DNA of 64,000 nucleotides from Pleurodeles waltl (GCF_031143425.1 NC_090439.1:354014027-354078026), one strand, 5' to 3'. Shown: positions 23,668 to 35,199, numbered from the stretch's first letter. Numbers and translations: made by a program. Notes: generated from the sequence alone by a model not told the origin.

Positions 23668-26451
23668 GTATACTGTCCTGCAACGTTAATGGTCTGTTGG
23701 GCTGTGTGAAAAGCGCTGCGCTCTTCGCGTTTGCCCACCGCCATCTCCCTGACATACTACTACTTCAGGAGACCCACCTAATGGGGAACTGATGCTCCTT
23801 CCTTGCCCGCAAGGGATATGTCAGAGTTTACTATGTGGTGTACTTTAGAGAATCCCAGAGGCTGGCTATATTGCTGAAATGCTCATTTCCCATGACGGTC
23901 ACATGGGGACTACGAGACGCACAGGGACACTTTGTAACCTTGACAGGGACCCTAAAAAGACAAATAGTACACATTGTAAGTATCTACCTGCCACTTGCAA
24001 CTCTTCCCAACTGTCTAAAGGAACTGTCAGTAGTCCTCTTGAATCTCCCCCAGGGCCTCATAATTATAGGGGGGACTTTAATGTGGTCCCTGATCCAGAC
24101 CTAGATGTCTTGGGGTCCTCCTCGAATAAGAGACGGACTGGGGTGAGCCATCTTACAGGATGGCTTGCTAAACTTGGGCTGTGCGATGTCTGGAGGACAT
24201 GGTCCCCGAGACTCCGACAATTTACCCATACCTCGGCCGCCATTGATCCCACTCTCGCATTGACTTAGTTTTCTTACCAGTCATGGACTGCAGACTTTCA
24301 TCCCAAATCCTTCCCTGAGGGATCTTGGATCACTCTCTTCTACAGGCTCAAGTAGGCACCCCTAGACCAGACGAGCGGCCAATGTGATGTCTCAACACAT
24401 GGTACCTCCAGGACAACACATTTGTCCAAACTCTGCAAATAGAATTGCAGGTGGATTTCTGCTGCAATGAAGGCTCAGTAGCAAAAGTTACTACGCTATG
24501 GGCTGCAAATAAAGCAACAATATGAGGATGAACCAAGGGATGTATCCGAGCTCGGGAGGGTGAGAAATCCAAACCCAACTGGAGGCGCGTGCCCTCCGAC
24601 TAGAGAGAAACCTCACCTCCGACGCTCAGGAGGAGACCTCCTGCCAACTGAGCCTGATCCATAAGGAGATATATTAGTGCTCTATAGAGTCTGCCAAACA
24701 ACTGTGGAGGGCCACTGTGGCTCGAGCCTACAGATGGGGGGGCAAAAACAGAAAACTACTGTATTGGCTAACCTCACATCATCATGCCATGAAAATCATA
24801 CATGAGATAATTGGAAAGAGTGGTGTACTAATACTAGGAATTACTGTACACACCTCCAGTCAGACAAAGTTCACCCTCCCACAGTCACTTTCTCGAAACG
24901 CTTCCTTTCCTTGTTTGTCCCCTGAGGAGTAGCAGGTCCTTGACGGACCTTTCACAGATGTGAAGATTGGAGAGGCGGTGTCTGGATTAGCATCTGGAAA
25001 GACTCCGGGCCAGATGGCTTTCCTACAGAATACCATGCTCGATTCAGCAAAACTCTCACACCCCATCTGCTATAACTATATAGCAAGGTGTGTCAGACTG
25101 GAAGCTTCCCCCCAGAGATGGATCAAGCCACAATAGAAGTAATTCCCAAAATGCAGCCACCCTCAACATCATGTAAGGAGTACCATCCAATATCACTCCA
25201 AATGGAGAAGTTAAAATCTTCGTAACTATATTGGCCAACAGACTTAAAATGGTCCTCACTAAATTGATACACCCAGACCAGTGCGGCTTTATGCCATCAC
25301 TTAGTACAAAACACTGCCTTCACAGACTTCATGTGGCGCTGGTCTTCCACAACTGGTTGCCGAGAGACCTGGCACTGCTTTTGATCAATTTTGAAAAAGC
25401 ATTTGATACAGTGGACTGGCAGTATCTTCAATTAGTATTGGCACGAGCGGGCCTAGCACCCACATGCCTTGCTATGGTGAAAGCGGTGTACTCCACACGA
25501 AGGCTCGAGTGCAGATTAATGGGGTTCTATCAGCAGCCTTTTCGCTAAGACGAGGAACTAGGCAGGGGTGTGTCCTGTCACCACTCCTTTTTGAGTTGGC
25601 AATTGAGCTGTTGGCTCTACTTATCCAAATGGATACACAATTTAGAGGGTGGGAATGGGAAACAGCCCAGGAGGAGTGTATAGTCTTGTATGAAGATTAT
25701 GTTCTATATCTAGCAGAACCCGGCTGCAGCGGCCCCGTTGCCTTCATCTGCTACACAGGTTTGGAATTGCATAAGACCTCATGGTGAAGCAAGATAAGTC
25801 GGTACTGGTTCCTCTCAGCTTATCAAGAGATATCAAGAGATTGCTTCGACTGGCAGATTAATATTCCCATTCATAAGCTTAGCTAAAGATACTTGCAGCT
25901 GGGGCATGCTTTCCAGGCCCAGATCTCACTGTCAGAACAGAACCATTGCCCGAATTCAGTCCTTTGGAGGCAAACTTCTTATGGGGACCCTAGGGTGTTG
26001 GGGTATCTCCCAAATATAGTGCCCATTGATTATCAACTCACCTAATACTCTGGAGCATCTGGAGCTCCGGTTGGAAGGGTGGCTAGACCCCATACAGGAA
26101 GAGGACTGGTGTGTTGCTCTGATGGCCCCACAGGAGCTTGCTATCTCCTCCAGGTTACTGCTCATCCAGATCTATTACCCTCACACTGCCTTCCTCACAC
26201 CCCTTCGAATGCACAAAGCAGGCCTGCGTCCTGACTCCTCCTGCCCTAAATGTAGCAATGAGCCAGCAGACTTCTATCATATGGTTTGGGCATGCCCAGT
26301 AATTACACCCTATTGGACTCGAGTGACACGTGAGCTGACACAGATCTTGGGATGGGAAGTACCACTCTCCCCTTTCCTGATACTACTTGGTATGATCAAG
26401 GGTTCTGGGGGACAAGAGCCGAAAGATCATTCCTGGGCACTGCACTCCTAG
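23668..26451 (+). pseudogene. LINE ORF2 (endonuclease-reverse transcriptase), degraded
   Basis: This is the L1-type polyprotein that nicks DNA and primes reverse transcription. It starts SCNVNGLLGCVKS (endonuclease motif 1), then DILLLQETHL (catalytic Glu), a degenerate GDFNVVPDP at about 24073-24100 and RIDLVFLP near 24258. RT blocks follow: ANRLKMVL, DQCGFMPSLST, LLINFEKAFDTVDW, RRGTRQGCVLSPLLFELAIE. The catalytic YxDD position reads YEDY (about 25688-25699), so the second essential Asp is lost. The C-terminal CPKC..H....C motif is at about 26247-26298. Many stops and frame changes confirm a pseudogene. Confidence 0.8.
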
Positions 26452-26830
26452 TGGCTAAGCGAAACACAGCTGCACCCTGGATGTTCCCCTCCCCTGCCTG
26501 GCTGTAAGAATTGCGAAGGGGTGGACTGGTGTGCACAACAGAAACAAGTAGTTTAAGAGGCCAGGGGGTGTCCTCGGAAACACGACCAAGTGTGGGGCAA
26601 ATGGTTGAGTCAGTTAGACTAATGTGTGTATAGTTTGGAGGGACTCCAGAAGCCGATTACGGATATAATGAGAATGTATTGCTGGTGGAGCTACTAGTTA
26701 TTGGAGTCGCATATTCAAATATCTAATGAAAAACATGCGTGCCAATTGCTTAATGTTCACTTTTATCAATTGTATGGTAACAAAAATCAATAAAAACGGT
26801 TTATCAAAAACATTTTGGAAAAAAATTACT

Positions 26831-27715
26831 AGGGTTGATGATAATGTGTAAGGCAAATAGATAAGCTCAGCAAGTATGCAATTCATAACAGCATAGCTAA
26901 TAGGCAGGTAGGATAGCAGTGATGCTTGTTACATTCATCTCAAGTACGTGACTATCTTTATTGGACTGTTTCATCTAGCTCAAATGCTTGTTCATTATCT
27001 ATTCCAGTGCTCACTCATGTTTAATCTTTCTCTGTTGACAACTGGTTAACCCATCCCTTGTAAAAGATTTATTTAATTGTTTTTTGATCAATATGTTGGG
27101 TGGGGTGAAGTTCATCTTCTGGCTGAACTTCAATTGACACAGCAGAGGTTGAGGAATTACAGTTTATTGAAAATACTGGTTATGACTTCGAAGAGTTACA
27201 AGATTTATTGGTTTATATATACAAGTTTGTGAGTAGTTGTTACAGGAAGCTCACACCAGATGATCTGGCCATAAGAATCTCGATCACAGTTGAATGCAAT
27301 TTGTTTAGTTGGAAAGTGAATGGTTTCCGTGAAGTCCAAAAAATACTTGGTCTTAATGTGGCATAAATACAGTACAGTTGGCCGTACAGGAGACACATCG
27401 AACCAGAGGATTGATGGAAGCAAGATGAAGTACTATAATGTAGAAAGGCATTTCTAATTTTAAATTAGGGATGTGTGGCTCTTAGATAGTGGGCTTCTGA
27501 GCATAGGTGCACTGGTTCTTTAGAACCAGACTCACTTAATTTCTCACAGAAACACTACACATATGTAATTAGTCTGGATGCACAAAGCATTTGACTCCAT
27601 CAAGGGCATGTTTGAAACACTGGAACATTTTGTGCTTAGTAATAGTTTTATGAAATTATAAAGATCTGGCATGGGTTGTCTCCTGTTGGGCAAGTTCGTT
27701 GGAACAGAATTTAAA
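26831..27715. other. No recognisable gene or repeat
   Basis: AT-rich sequence with no domain or repeat I can name. Open frames are short and featureless. Confidence 0.4.
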
Positions 27716-28112
27716 ACAAGCATTTGCAATGCAATGGGTCTCGCGTTTGCTTAAGTTAGAGCTATTAGCATTGTAAATTCCTAACTGGACTTTTCTTGCC
27801 ACATAAATTGACAAATGTAAAGTAGTATTTAACATAAGTGAGCCAATTCTAAGCTCCAGGAGATGGCCCCATGGCAGCCATGAGCGTGAGCACGAAGGAG
27901 AGACACAAAAAGAAAAAGAAGTTGGCTCGCAGCCAAACCTATCGGCAAATGTGCAATTATCCATGTAACAGGGTTGATGGCCAAGGCTGTAACAAAACTG
28001 CCCCAAGGAGGGACAAGCTTAAAGCAATTACCAATTACAGCAAAGGAGTTTTAAAAGGAAAATCTACCAACAAGTGAAAGTGATGGGCATGGTTAAAAGC
28101 CCACAGAGATAC
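27716..28112 (+). repeat. Short interspersed repeat R3, copy 1
   Basis: Shares with 51527-52000 a conserved first ~110 bases (AAGCATTTGCAATGCAATGG, GTTAGAGCTATTAGCATTG, TAAATTCCTAACTGGAC, TTTTCTTGCCACA). It also shares a central GCCATGAGCGTGAGC block and the 3' GGGCATGGTTAAAAGCCCA. The middle is diverged. It is SINE-sized with a well-conserved head, but I cannot match tRNA or 5S promoter boxes with the right spacing, so the class is open. The sense frame at 27871-28077 is Lys-rich and not supported as a gene. Confidence 0.6.
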
Positions 28113-29140
28113 CAACAATGTCAGAAAAGCATGCCAAGCTGGACCTAAAAATGATCAATCTCATGTCTTCCGTTATTCTGAAACCATCTTGTTGACTCCA
28201 ATCCAAAGGAAGCGTGCAGTGAAAAGAGTGAACAGGTGAACACATTTAGGATCGTCTTTGCAAAAATATACCACTGACATTGTCCAAGTATTCTTAATGC
28301 CAAACATTCATTTGATTGAGATGGAAAAAAACATTTGTTAGCAGTGGTGACTATTTCCTTTAGATACATAGAGATACACTTTAGCAGATATTACTCGAAT
28401 ATTTCATATCACAATGTTGAGTGAAATTCTCTATGGAACACTGGCTGAGACACAGATGAGTAGCATGTCATTGTCTTAAGTGATACTGCTATTGAGGACA
28501 CTGCAAAGTCCAGAGCATGCTCATAAAGGTGAAAAGCTCAGTGTTTCACAGACTGGATAGCTTGCTCCCCTGGCTCTTAAGTTGTCTGGGAGAAGGGTTA
28601 AATACTTTGAAATTGCTGTACGAACTGTGGGTGCTCTACTTTTTTAGGTATGCTATCTGACAGAGTTGAATGATCTCCAGTTTGGTGCATTAACTATGGT
28701 CCAGATAATTGGACTGGTTTGGGCAATAATTGCCCAAACCTCACAGTCCCTTTACTCCTTTGGCTAGATGTAGGAAATACTCTGAGCATATCAAAATTCT
28801 AGGAGCTTTGTGTGATGCAAAACCTATAATATCAAAATATAAAGTGATGTCATTCAAAGTAATGTTCAGTATTAATTGAAATCTTACAATAAAAAACAGA
28901 TCAAAACAAGCCCTAAAGTTACAGAAAGTAAATTCACAATTAACTGCCTGCTAAATCAGTGATTGTGTATCATCTGCATCCAAAAACTTCACAGTGCACG
29001 AGGTCATTTTGAATCTATTCCACCTAAGGCATATTTCAAAAGAGTGAAGTGCCATAAAATATAAGGGTGCCCAACAGCATTTTCTGATGATTACATGAAA
29101 CATGTAACATTTCCGAAATTTTCCTACAAAGGCGCATTGA
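28113..29140. other. No recognisable gene or repeat
   Basis: AT-rich, no coding domain. TGGGCAATAATTGCCCA near 28713-28729 is a small palindrome. Otherwise nothing seen. Confidence 0.4.
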
Positions 29141-30067
29141 GGGCCATATTTATACTTTTTGACGCTAAACTGCGCTAACGCAGTTTAGCGTCAAAAAATT
29201 TTGCGCCGTCTAACGCCATTCTGAAGCGCCATGCGGGCGCCGTATTTATGGAATGGCGTTAGCCGGCGCAAGCAGACCGGCGCCGCCTGGTGTGCGTGGA
29301 AAAAAACCACGTAGACCAGGCAGCGCCGGCGTTGGGCAAAAATGACGTTAGGGCGTCTTAAAATGGGGCAAGTCAGGTTGAGGCAAAAAAATCGTCTTAA
29401 CCCGACTTGCGGCATTTTTTAACGACGCCCATCCCCCATCAACATGACTCCTATCATTGTAAAGATAGGAGTCATGCCCCATTGCCCAATGGCCATGCCC
29501 AGGGGACTTCTGTCCCCTGGGCATGGTCATTGGGCATAGTGGCATGTAGGGGGGCACAAATCAGGCCCCCCTATGCCAAAAAAAATTATTAAAAAAAATA
29601 CTTACCTGAACTTACCTGAATGTCCCTGGTGTGGGTCCCTCCGTCCTTGGGTGTCCTCCTGGGGTGGGCAAGGGTGGCAGGGGGGGTCCCTGGGGGCAGG
29701 GGAGGGCACTCTGGGCTCATTTTTAGCCCACTTGTCCCTTAACGCCATGCCTGACTCAGGCGTTAAAAAGCGGCGCAAATGCGCCGTTTTTGGCCACGCC
29801 CACTCCCGGGCGTCATTTTTGCCCGGGAGTATAAATACCACGTAAAGGCCTGGGAGTCATTTTTTAAGACGGGAACGCCTCCCTTGCATATCATTAACGC
29901 AAGGAAGGGGTTCACGCTAAAAAATGACGCCCACTCCGGGCACTTTGGCGCCCGAAGCGTCTAACGCCATAGTATAAATATGGCGTTAGTTTGCGTTAGT
30001 TTAGCGTTGAATTTGCGTCGAAAAAAACGACGCAAATTCGGCGCAACCAGAGTATAAATACGGCCCT
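29141..30067 (+). mobile_element. Family H TIR element, long form (copy 3)
   Basis: Ends GGGCCATATTTATAC / GTATAAATACGGCCC, flanked by TGA at 29138-29140 and 30068-30070. A nearly undamaged hairpin train: GACGCTAAACTGCG with its partner at the left tip, GGCGCCGTATTT-centred and GGCGCTGCC-type stems, the CCCGGGCGTCATTTTTGCCCGGG stem near 29806-29829 and a GCAAATTCGGCGC stem at the right end. Two tandem CAGGTAAGT donors lie on the minus strand at 29600-29618. No coding capacity. Confidence 0.9.
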
Positions 30068-30420
30068 GAGTGTCACACATTTTAAAGTTAACCCAAGATG
30101 ATCTACAAGTATGAGAAATGTAAAAAAATAAATATGCAAGAGATTAAGCCTTATGTCCCTCACTAATGGCGTCCCTTAAAAGTTTTGAAGTGGTTCTCCA
30201 CGGAACGATCAACTCTATAATTCGAGCTTTTTGTAGTTAAATTCCTCAATATCCCTTAAATATGAGATTGCCTAGACCATTTTTTATGAGCTTGTAATGG
30301 AGTTAGGAAGAGGGCATAGGATTTTTAGATGTAACTTCCATATTGATTTGTTCACACAATTTGTCCATGGTGAACGTTACCTGGGGTTTTTTGTTCGTTC
30401 AAGGCACTAGAAAAAACTAG

Positions 30421-31273
30421 GGCCCATAATTATACTTTTTTGCACCCCACGTGTGTCATATTGTGATGCAAAAGTGGCGCAAATTTACAAAGTACAATTA
30501 TGGTCCATATTTATACTTTTTGACGCTGAACTGTGCTGGGTGAGGCATAGGGGAAATAGGGGGTTTAGCGTCAAATGACGACGCTAGTACGGGCAGAGGC
30601 AAAAAAATGCCTCTGCCCAGACTAGCGTCATTTTCTGACATTAGAACCCCATGGACAGGAGTCATGCCCCCCAGCCCAATGACCATGCCCAGTGCCATAT
30701 GTGGGGGCCCAAGTTAGGCCCCACTATGGCACTTTGAAAAAAAAAAGAAATACTCACCTCTACCTACCTGGAAGGGGGTCCCCCGTCCTTAGGTGTCTTC
30801 CAGGTGTTGGTGGGGGTGGTTGAGGGTGTCTCTGGGGCCAGGGAAGGGCACCTGTGGGCTCTTTCCATGATCTCTGACCATGGAAAAAGGCCCACTGGTC
30901 CCCTAACGCCTGCCCTGACCCAGGCGTTAAATAATGACACTAAGCAAGCTTTGGGCCATTATTTAAGGCCCCCATTCCCCTGTGCTAGATTTTAGCACAG
31001 GGGCGAATATGGCGCAAGGGCCATACTGTCATTTTCTGGACGGGAATGCCTACCTTGCATCTCATTGACGCAAGGTACGTGTTCACGTCCAGAAAATAAT
31101 GTTAGCTCCAAAGTATGAAAATGCAGTTAGGTTTGCACGAATTAGCGTAAAAAAAATTATGCTAATTTGGCGCAAACCAAGTATAAATATTGGCCTATAT
31201 TTTGTAAGTTTGTGCCGCTTTTTCATTAAAAAAAATATGCAAATGCAGCACAGAATAAGCATAAATATGGGCC
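30421..31273 (+). mobile_element. Family H short foldback element, split by a long one
   Basis: A ~156-base short-form element (GGCCCATAATTATAC ... GCATAAATATGGGCC) with TAG duplications at 30418-30420 and 31274-31276. It is interrupted after ACAAAGTACAAT by the long element at 30502-31195. The two remaining halves (30421-30501 and 31196-31273) pair with each other, as in the intact short copies at 32097-32259 and 57544-57698. Confidence 0.8.
30502..31195 (+). mobile_element. Family H long element nested in a short one
   Basis: Ends GGTCCATATTTATAC / GTATAAATATTGGCC, with TAT duplications at 30499-30501 and 31196-31198. Shorter than other long copies (694 bases): the left hairpins are deleted near 30538. 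Keeps the splice-donor-like pair (minus strand AGGTGAGT and CAGGTAGGT, about 30752-30770) and the right-end hairpins. Confidence 0.85.
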
Positions 31274-31769
31274 TAGGTTCTTTCAGGCACCAAAACAGTG
31301 AGTAACAGCTACAAAGAAACTGAGTTTAATTTAAGTACTGTCCCCATACATTTAATTCTAATTAAATCTGATATTGGGAACTAGACTGCAGCAGTAAGAA
31401 AATCTGTCTCAAAGTGATTCGTTGAATTAAACTACCGGGAGCTGGGGTCCTTGTTCAGGTGTAGTGATGGCTCGTTATGAATACTGGGTGCCATGTCAGC
31501 TGTATAAAGATTAAACAGCAACAGTGTAAGAACACACCACTCTATTAGTCCTCTATTCACCAAGTTCCTACTTAAAAGATGACCACTAAGAGCCAGCTGT
31601 ACTTGAATCCAGATTTTTCAGTGCAATGACTGAATTGCACTTAGCAATGGCTGTGCAATACGCCACTTTGTAAGCTTGGCTCAAAGGATGGCCCGATCAA
31701 CATCTTGAAGGTTATCAAATAGTGAATAAAGCAGATAAATAAAGAGAAATACATCGCTATAGAAAATTT
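31274..31769. other. Short spacer with no recognised feature
   Basis: AT-rich sequence between H elements and an R1 fragment. No domain or repeat recognised. Confidence 0.35.
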
Positions 31770-31954
31770 AGTTATTGGTTGAGGGGGTGAAACCCTACCC
31801 AAGCAGCAAACAAAGTTCTTGTCAGGGTAAACCACAAGCAAAACCCCAAATTAACCTGTGCTTAACACTCTGGTAGCTTGGCACAAAAGCAGTCAGGCTT
31901 AAATCAGAAGTAATGCGTATAGTATTCATTATAATTGTAATTGTATATATATAT
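31770..31954 (+). repeat. Repeat R1 fragment (5' region)
   Basis: AACCCTACCCAAGCAGCAAA, then TGTCAGGGTAA, then CTCTGGTAGCTTGGCACAAA and GCAGTCAGGCTTAAATCAGA. This is the same order as in the R1 copy at 13955-14070. It ends in a TATATAT run where an H element is inserted. Confidence 0.6.
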
Positions 31955-33023
31955 GGGCCCTGATTTATACTTTTTGACACAAACCTGTGTTAGTGCAGGT
32001 TTGCGTCAAAAAGTATACCGCCAGCTAGTGCCATTCCTGGACGCCAGCGTGCCTCATATTTAAGCTATGATGCTAGCCGGTGGTGAGGCACAGTTAGGCC
32101 CATATTTATACTTTTTTAGCGCCGCATTTTTGTCATCTTTTGACGCAAAAGCGGCGCAAACGTACAAAATACAAATACAAATACAAATTTTGTAAGTTTG
32201 CGTCGCTCTTGCGTTAAAAAGCTGCACAAATGTGGCGCTAAAAAGTATAAATATGGGCCTTAGTGTCAGAATTATTGACGCTAACCAGGTGGAGGAGGCG
32301 TAGGGGAAACTGGAGGTTGTGGGTGAAAGAATGGCACTAGTCAGGTTAGAGTAAAAAAAATTACTCTAATCTGATTAGCGTCATTATTTCCACGCACAAC
32401 TCCCATGGACATGACTCCTGTCTAAGTAACGACAGAAGTCATGTCCCCCAGCCCAAAGGCCATGATCAGTGGACTTAAGTCCCCTTGGCATGGCCATTGG
32501 GCACAGTGTCATGTAGGGGGCCCAAGATGGGCCCCCATTGCACTTTGCAAAAAAAAAAGAAAACTTACCTGGGATGGGTCCCCCCATCCTTAGGTGTCCT
32601 CCAGGTGTGGGTGCGGCTGGGTGGGGGTGTCCCTAGGGGCAGGGAAGGGCACCTGTGGGCTGTTTCCATGGTCTCTGACCATGGAAAAATGCCCTCAGGT
32701 CCCCTAATGCCTGCTTTGATCCAGGCGTTAAATAATGGTGCTAAGCAGGCTTAGCGCCATTATTTAAGGCCCTCCTCCTCCCGTGATTTTTGCACAGGAG
32801 AATAAATAAGGTGCTAGCACCTTTGAGTAATTTTTTGCCCGGGAAGACATACCTTGCATCTCATTGATGCAAGGTAGTTTCCGCAGGCAAAAAATGAATT
32901 TAACGCCAATATTTTGGCGCTAGACATGTCTAGTGTCAATATATAAATATAGAGTTAGGTTTGCGCCGGATTTGCGTAAAACAATTACGCAAATCTGGCG
33001 CAGACAGAGTATAAATATGTCCC
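31955..33023 (+). mobile_element. Family H long element carrying a nested short element
   Basis: Begins GGGCCCTGATTTATAC and ends GTATAAATATGTCCC. The flanks are AT-rich, so the 3-bp duplication (ATA or TAT) is ambiguous. Contains the short element at 32097-32259 in its left part. Retains the GGCCATGATCAGTGGACTTA-type stem, one donor consensus (CAGGTAAGT, minus strand, about 32563-32571) and the right-end GATTTGCGTAA / TTACGCAAATC hairpin. Confidence 0.85.
32097..32259. mobile_element. Family H short foldback element nested in a long one
   Basis: GGCCCATATTTATAC ... GTATAAATATGGGCC with TTA at 32094-32096 and 32260-32262. The whole 163 bases folds as one hairpin. Arms carry AGCGCCGCATTTTTG and GCTGCACAAATGTGGCGCT-type sequence, with the loop around ACAAATACAAATACAAATT. 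No coding. Confidence 0.85.
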
Positions 33024-33191
33024 ATAGTGCTTACTACCTCTGGCAAGGTGTTGAAGTGGTTTTCAGTGAGAGGCACGCTACAACGGAAGCCAAAGGTGGA
33101 TTAGTGGTGGATTAGTACAGCAAAATATTTCAAATGTCATTACACGAGTTCAGGTGTAGTAACATTTAATGATATAGGATTGTGCAGCTCC

Positions 33192-33557
33192 TCACACTCC
33201 CTGTGCTCCAGCTGTGTTATCCTCGAGCCTCTTCTTCCTTATTAGTAACCTTAAGTCCTGTTCATACTTCTTCATGAGCATGACGTACTCTTTATGCTCA
33301 CAGTAATCCCAAGGATGCCGCTCATGTTCGCATGCTAAAAAGTTTGGCCAGTAGTCTCTCTTGCACTTCATGAACTTGATTAGGTGGTAGGTACAGTAAT
33401 CCAGCTGCTCTAAGGGTAGCTGAGCAGGGTCCATCTCTGCTTGAGAAGCTATCATCACTCGTTCCTTCATGAAGTCCTGGTCAGGACTGAAGGTTGACAT
33501 GTTAAGCAAATCGGGTCCTGGGTACCACAGGTACCAGCATGCAAGGTGTACACCCAT
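33192..33557 (-). CDS. NDUFB7: NDUFB7-like retrocopy (complex I subunit), intact frame
   Basis: NDUFB7 is an accessory subunit of mitochondrial respiratory complex I, on the intermembrane-space side. The 121-residue frame has the family hallmark of two CX9C pairs: Cys at about residues 54 and 64 (DYCTYHLIKFMKCKRD) and about 75 and 85 (ACEHERHPWDYCEH). A basic C-terminal helix with KKRLEDN follows. The start ATGGGTGTACAC keeps the MG N-terminus used for myristoylation in the family, and CCGCAGCC precedes it. The frame is uninterrupted although the vertebrate gene is split by introns, which indicates retroposition. It is slightly shorter than the ~137-residue mammalian protein, with several substitutions. 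I see no poly(A) tail, only ATTAAA about 30 bases downstream. Probably a processed pseudogene or young retrogene. Confidence 0.8.
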   Translation of the reverse strand: MGVHLACWYLWYPGPDLLNMSTFSPDQDFMKERVMIASQAEMDPAQLPLEQLDYCTYHLIKFMKCKRDYWPNFLACEHERHPWDYCEHKEYVMLMKKYEQDLRLLIRKKRLEDNTAGAQGV

Positions 33558-33599
33558 GGCTGCGGAAAGCAGACAACCCTTGCCTGCATTGACAAGAGG

Positions 33600-33845
33600 T
33601 CACCTATAAATTGTTATTTGGAAGTTCATAGTAGTAAAAAAGGTTTGGGATGAGTAGGAGAGTCTGTTATTTGAATGACTAGGATAAAGGATGGATAGAG
33701 GAGGGGAGAGTTTGGAAAGGGTTATTTGGGAGTTCATAGCAGTAAAAGAAGTTTGGGATGAGTCAGAGATTGGAGGTAGGGGATACTTTGTAAGAGAAAT
33801 AGGATGAGTCATAGAGTGATGGTCTGGTGAGGTTTGGGGAGATTA
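33600..33845. repeat. 108-base imperfect tandem duplication upstream of the NDUFB7 retrocopy
   Basis: GTTATTTGGAAGTTCATAG (33613) recurs as GTTATTTGGGAGTTCATAG (33721), each followed by AGTAAAA.A.GTTTGGGATG. A third partial start (GTTATTTGAATGA) is near 33666. No coding meaning seen. Confidence 0.7.
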
Positions 33846-33849
33846 GTTG

Positions 33850-34720
33850 ACTTTTTTTCTCTGCAGTGGGAGGAAAATATATAAACATGTAGATACAAAA
33901 CCATACATAAGTGGTATACATACATAGAGATTTTAACTGATAAGCATAATTTTTAGTTTTCTTGCTTTTTTAAGTAAGTTTATTTTTATATATATATTTG
34001 TCCCCCAATGGTTCAGTAGTGCAGCACCTATAGATACAATTGCTATAATCATATTTACATATTGTGACAGATATGTGTTACTATAGAAAAGTAAATCCCT
34101 AGGATACACTCATCACCTTATATGTTATTGATGTATTGATATACTTAAATATGGATATAATTATACAAAATACATACATATGTATGGTATATAATATTTT
34201 TGCAATTTATTTATTTTAATATATATAAAGAGAGATACATACCCATATTATTTGGTTGGTTGTTTTTATTAATTCATTTTTTTTTTTTTTTTTTTTTTAT
34301 TATTTCATTATTTTTGATTTATGTTTTTAAGTAATAATTGTATTGAATAGTTAACATTTACACATACTTTCTGAATCATGTTTATATGTTGTGATATCAC
34401 TGATCACAATAAATAGAGACCCATAAGCATGTAGTCAAACACTTATATGTTATTTACGTAATGACCTAAATACATTTTATGCATAAATATAAGGAGTGCA
34501 TTTATTTTAACCGTAAGTAATACATACATTTGTTAATTTCTTAAACATAAATATAAGAAAGTATATATATATTTTTACATATGTAATATGCGCATTTGTA
34601 CAAAGAAATGCACATATCTGAATACATACATATAATCAAAGTATACATGTTTATGAACACACATACATGCACCATTGGTGTCTTGCCCGTACTAATGCTG
34701 TACTTGTGTATTCTGAATAT
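33850..34720. repeat. AT-rich low-complexity region
   Basis: Rich in TACATA, ATATAT and TTTATT words, with a T homopolymer near 34268-34299. Open frames here are chance products of the TACATA-type repeats. Confidence 0.8.
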
Positions 34721-35199
34721 GGTGGTCAAGTTGGGAAGAGCCAGCTCCTGAGTAATCTTCTGAAGATAAGATGGCTATCTGGTCATCTTATGTTTGAGGG
34801 CACTGAATTCCATAGTTTGGCAACTTGAAAAGAGAAAGATGTTCCACCCATGTTTTTTTTTCTTGCACGAGGCAGGGCGCCAATCTAGAGCAAACGTTTA
34901 TTTGCTGTAAGTACTTTGTGATTTTCTTTCTGATGAAACATGGTACTGTTCCACATATTGCTTTGTGGGTGATAAAACGCAACTTCAAAGTGGATCTTCG
35001 GGATACCAGTAACCAATGTGGGGCCCTTAAGGCAGGGGGGATGTCAGCATGTGGCTTTATATGTTGGAGTAGTCTGGCAGCAGAGTTTTGAATTCCTACT
35101 AATCAACGACTCAGAGGCAATGACGATTCTTGATTTTCCAATGCCTTTCGAGCTTTTCAGTTTAAGAAGTATTTGTCTGTCACCTGCAAAGTTGATTTA
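34721..35199 (+). other. Unclassified sequence, possible decayed retroelement
   Basis: A plus-strand frame at 34825-35091 (88 codons) has no motif I recognise. The surrounding text is less AT-rich than the region before it. I cannot assign it. Confidence 0.3.

Larger units (their letters stand above)
20365..26830 (+). mobile_element. L1/Tx1-like non-LTR retrotransposon, dead near-full-length copy
   Basis: A ~6.4 kb plus-strand LINE. It has a GC-rich 5' UTR beginning near GAGGGGGCGTGGCC (20367), an ORF1 with coiled coil and RNA-binding region (about 22050-22850), a spacer, an ORF2 with endonuclease, reverse transcriptase and C-terminal Cys-His motif (about 23668-26451), and an AT-rich 3' end near 26760-26830 (AATAAAAACGG). 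Both ORFs carry frameshifts and stops, and the RT catalytic motif is altered. I could not settle a target-site duplication. The L1/Tx1 superfamily is common in amphibians; the subfamily is not determined. Confidence 0.8.

Noticed and set aside
27716..27830. tRNA-derived SINE promoter in R3
   Set aside because: An A-box-like TAGCTCTAACTGG exists on the minus strand, but no B box lies at the required distance.
27871..28077. Lys-rich 68-codon frame resembling a nuclear localisation stretch
   Set aside because: It lies within repeat R3, and the other R3 copy does not keep the frame.
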